Shown here piece after piece: positions 4,109 through 5,762 of a DNA stretch of 5,762 nucleotides. The notes beneath the pieces are model-generated. The model made no database searches. It was not told the origin of the DNA and was given only the letters and a program-made list of their open reading frames with translations. The stretch comes from Streptomyces violaceus. GTDB lineage: Bacteria > Actinomycetota > Actinomycetes > Streptomycetales > Streptomycetaceae. The position numbers were made by a program, and so were the translations under genes. The stretch's first letter is position 1; each line of letters starts with the position of its first letter. The DNA lies in NCBI GenBank assembly GCA_000715635.1, contig KL569210.1, positions 8,164 through 13,925 of the forward strand. Reading direction: 5' to 3'.

Positions 4109-5105
4109 GCACCCCGCCATGACCGCCATCGACGATCTCCTCTCCCGCTCGCTTCTGATGCACGATCCCCACGTGCCGTCGGACACCGTCCCGTACGAGG
4201 ACACCGCCTACCCGGCCTTCGCCCCGGACGGCACACCGCTGTGGGACGTCGGCGGCGGCGACCTGGCCGACGACAACGCCGCCCGGAGTCTGCGGGCCCT
4301 GTGCGAGGCGGTCGTCGTCCACTCCACGCCGGGCCAGCTCGCCGACTTCGTCACCGAACAGCTGCCCTCCCCGCGCGGCGCCTGGATCCTGGGCTGCGTC
4401 CTGCAACTCGCCGACGCGCAGGACGGCGCGCGCTTCTGGTGGCAGTACGCCGCCGGGGCCGGCGAACCCGCCGCCTCCTACTGCCTCTACCTGCATCACC
4501 TCGCGCTCGGCGACAGGCAGGCGGCCGCCCTGTGGCACAAGCAGGCCGGCGATGACGCACCGGCCGACAGCGGCCTCGGTGTCGACACCAGCATTCCCAC
4601 GGTCCTGCGCATCCTCAGCCGCCTGGCCCCGGCCACTCACCGCGACCACACCGAGACGTTCACCGCGGTCAAGGCCTACGTCACCACCGCCGTCGCCGCC
4701 GGATACGCCCGCAACCCCGGCTACGAAATCCCGCTCCCCGGCCCTCACTTCGCCGAGCAACTTGAGATCATCCTGGCCGCCACGTCAGCGGTCTCCCGGT
4801 CCGTACGACAGGCCCAGCCGCCGGCCACCGACCTGCCCAACCGCACCAGGCCGCGAGCTGACGCCGCGGATCGCACCGGCGAGTCCGTGCACGAGCCGGA
4901 ACGGGTCCTGGTGGAGACCGCCGCACGCGACGAGTCCGCCTCCAGCTTCTTCCGGGAAGCCATCGCGGCCTGCTGGGAAACGGCCGTCGCCGACCGTACG
5001 GCGAGGGGAGCGGACCGTCGCGATGTGCGGCTGCGCTACCTCCTGGACCGCCGGCCCGCCGAACCCCTCCAGCCCTTCGGCAGCGGAGCCGGCCGGCGAT
5101 CGTGA
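4092..5105 (+). CDS. Sel1/TPR-like hypothetical protein, partner of the regulator
   Basis: This is a 337-residue soluble protein with no function I can name. Its N-terminal block, HDPHVPSDTVPYEDTAYP, then PDGTPLWDVGGGD (about 25-57), looks like a family signature. Residues about 95-153 form helical pairs of Sel1/TPR type (AWILGCVLQLAD, ARFWWQYAAGAGEPAASYCL, ALGDRQAAALWHKQA), a scaffold usually used for protein-protein contacts. Residues 240-285 are Pro/Arg-rich and probably disordered, followed by a helical C-terminus (286-320). The ATG at 4092 overlaps the preceding gene by 17 nt. The in-frame ATG at 4119, 10 nt after that stop, is nearly as likely, since neither has a well-spaced ribosome site (GGAAGG at 4072-4077; GGGAG at 4101-4105). 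From memory, proteins like this recur beside XRE regulators in Streptomyces, which fits a partner role. It ends 13 bp from the convergent DUF4397 gene. Confidence 0.78.
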   Translation: MTTGSEHPAMTAIDDLLSRSLLMHDPHVPSDTVPYEDTAYPAFAPDGTPLWDVGGGDLADDNAARSLRALCEAVVVHSTPGQLADFVTEQLPSPRGAWILGCVLQLADAQDGARFWWQYAAGAGEPAASYCLYLHHLALGDRQAAALWHKQAGDDAPADSGLGVDTSIPTVLRILSRLAPATHRDHTETFTAVKAYVTTAVAAGYARNPGYEIPLPGPHFAEQLEIILAATSAVSRSVRQAQPPATDLPNRTRPRADAADRTGESVHEPERVLVETAARDESASSFFREAIAACWETAVADRTARGADRRDVRLRYLLDRRPAEPLQPFGSGAGRRS

Positions 5106-5118
5106 GCGTCCCGGAGGT

Positions 5119-5762
5119 CTACTTCGTGACATTGAGTGTCTGTGTCGCCAGAGCCAGGTTCTTGTCCTCGGCGCTGCCCCAGGCGTAGACGACATTGGCC
5201 GTCCCGTCCTTGAGGGGCAGGTCGGCCGGGCCGATGGCCACGGTGTCCGTGCCGGCGAGCACGACATCGGCGTTCACGGTGCCTACCGCGACCTCAGTGG
5301 TGTCCTCCTTGGGGTTCTCCAGGCCGGTGAAGAGCGGCTGCCCGTTCGCGCGGACGTCGACGGCCGGTGCGGCGGCGACATGACGCACCGTGAGGCGTGC
5401 CTTGCCGTCCTCGACCTGCGAGACGTCGTTGGCGAAGGCCGTCAGCTGGGGCTTGCCGTCGGCGGTGAGGTGGGCGGCGATCGTGGCGTTCCCGCCCTCG
5501 GGCACCTTGATCTCCTTCTCGAGGGCGGGTGTGCCGTCCGGCTTCTGGCCCGCTTCGAAGATCTGTATCTCGTAGGTCCCGGCGTCGAGGGCCTGCGGGT
5601 CGGTCACCGTGCCGGGCTTGAAGTCGCCGAGCAGCTCGTCACCGTTGGCGTAGACATCGACGGTCATCCCGGGGATGCCGTGGAAAACGGACACCATGGC
5701 CTCGTTCTGCGAGGCGGGTGCAGCCATGGCGGGCGCGGTGGCGCCCAGGGCCAGGGCACAGG
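5119..5762 (-). CDS. secreted protein with two DUF4397 repeats, 5' end missing
   Basis: This minus-strand gene runs off the right edge. The visible part starts inside a signal peptide (CALALGATAPAMAAPA), with a likely signal peptidase cleavage after the AMA or APA around the in-frame ATG at 5725-5727. Counting from that ATG, the mature protein is about 195 residues and holds two copies of the DUF4397 beta-sandwich fold. Residues 11-59 begin MVSVFHG with VDVYANG; residues 111-159 begin RLTVRHV with VDVRANG. The true start is outside the window. DUF4397 proteins are exported, with unknown role. In Streptomyces they often sit next to a class F sortase, which is absent on the downstream side here. 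There is no LPxTG signal or C-terminal membrane helix; the protein ends in LNVTK. No terminator hairpin is visible in the 13-bp gap to the convergent operon. Confidence 0.88.
   Translation of the reverse strand, partial: CALALGATAPAMAAPASQNEAMVSVFHGIPGMTVDVYANGDELLGDFKPGTVTDPQALDAGTYEIQIFEAGQKPDGTPALEKEIKVPEGGNATIAAHLTADGKPQLTAFANDVSQVEDGKARLTVRHVAAAPAVDVRANGQPLFTGLENPKEDTTEVAVGTVNADVVLAGTDTVAIGPADLPLKDGTANVVYAWGSAEDKNLALATQTLNVTK

Noticed and set aside
2876..5141. 12-mer ACATTGAGTGTC occurring near 2877 and near 5130
   Set aside because: One repeated 12-mer pair is about what chance gives in a window this long, and the second copy lies in the coding end of the DUF4397 gene.

Overview
The window looks like a piece of a Streptomyces (or close actinomycete) chromosome. 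Base composition is very GC-rich, with G/C concentrated at third codon positions. Start codons are often GTG, Shine-Dalgarno boxes are AGGAGG/GAGGAG-like, and the gene families present (CGNR/ABATE regulator, short AlkD-like protein, XRE regulators paired with Sel1-like proteins, secreted DUF4397 protein) are typical Streptomyces families. All identifications come from reading the sequence and from memory of protein families; no search was run.

Layout. (1) 1-519, minus: N-terminal part of an ABATE/CGNR zinc-finger transcription regulator, cut by the window edge. It is divergent from (2) 601-1392, plus: a UlaG-like metallo-beta-lactamase-fold hydrolase. The 81-bp gap between them carries three copies of the 9-mer ATCCGTGAG, two of them in a perfect 11-bp inverted repeat, and is a very good operator candidate. 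(3) A hairpin at 1413-1450, then 1494-2177, plus: an AlkD-like HEAT-repeat protein whose catalytic-site residues appear substituted. (4) 2204-2482, minus: a convergent 92-residue orphan protein of about 58% GC, well below its neighbours. (5) 2483-2987: a 505-bp stretch with no convincing gene but several strong inverted repeats. (6) 2988-5105, plus: a tightly overlapping three-gene operon made of a 76-aa two-helix membrane protein, a 297-aa protein with an N-terminal XRE-type helix-turn-helix followed by what reads as a degenerate ECF sigma factor (sigma2-like plus sigma4-like), and a 337-aa cytoplasmic protein with a Sel1/TPR-like segment. (7) 5119-5762, minus: a secreted protein with two DUF4397 repeats, its 5' end beyond the window.

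How it fits together. The left half is a regulator/enzyme pair with a shared operator plus a DNA-repair-family gene. The right half is the most interesting part. The three-gene unit has overlapping start and stop signals (ATGA, then a 17-nt overlap or a 10-nt gap). Its central regulator appears to fuse two different DNA-recognition modules, and it contains the only in-frame TTA (bldA-dependent) leucine codon that I found in the window's genes. This suggests a developmentally gated, membrane-linked regulatory module. The promoter-proximal hairpin at 2918-2952 could add control at the level of the leader.
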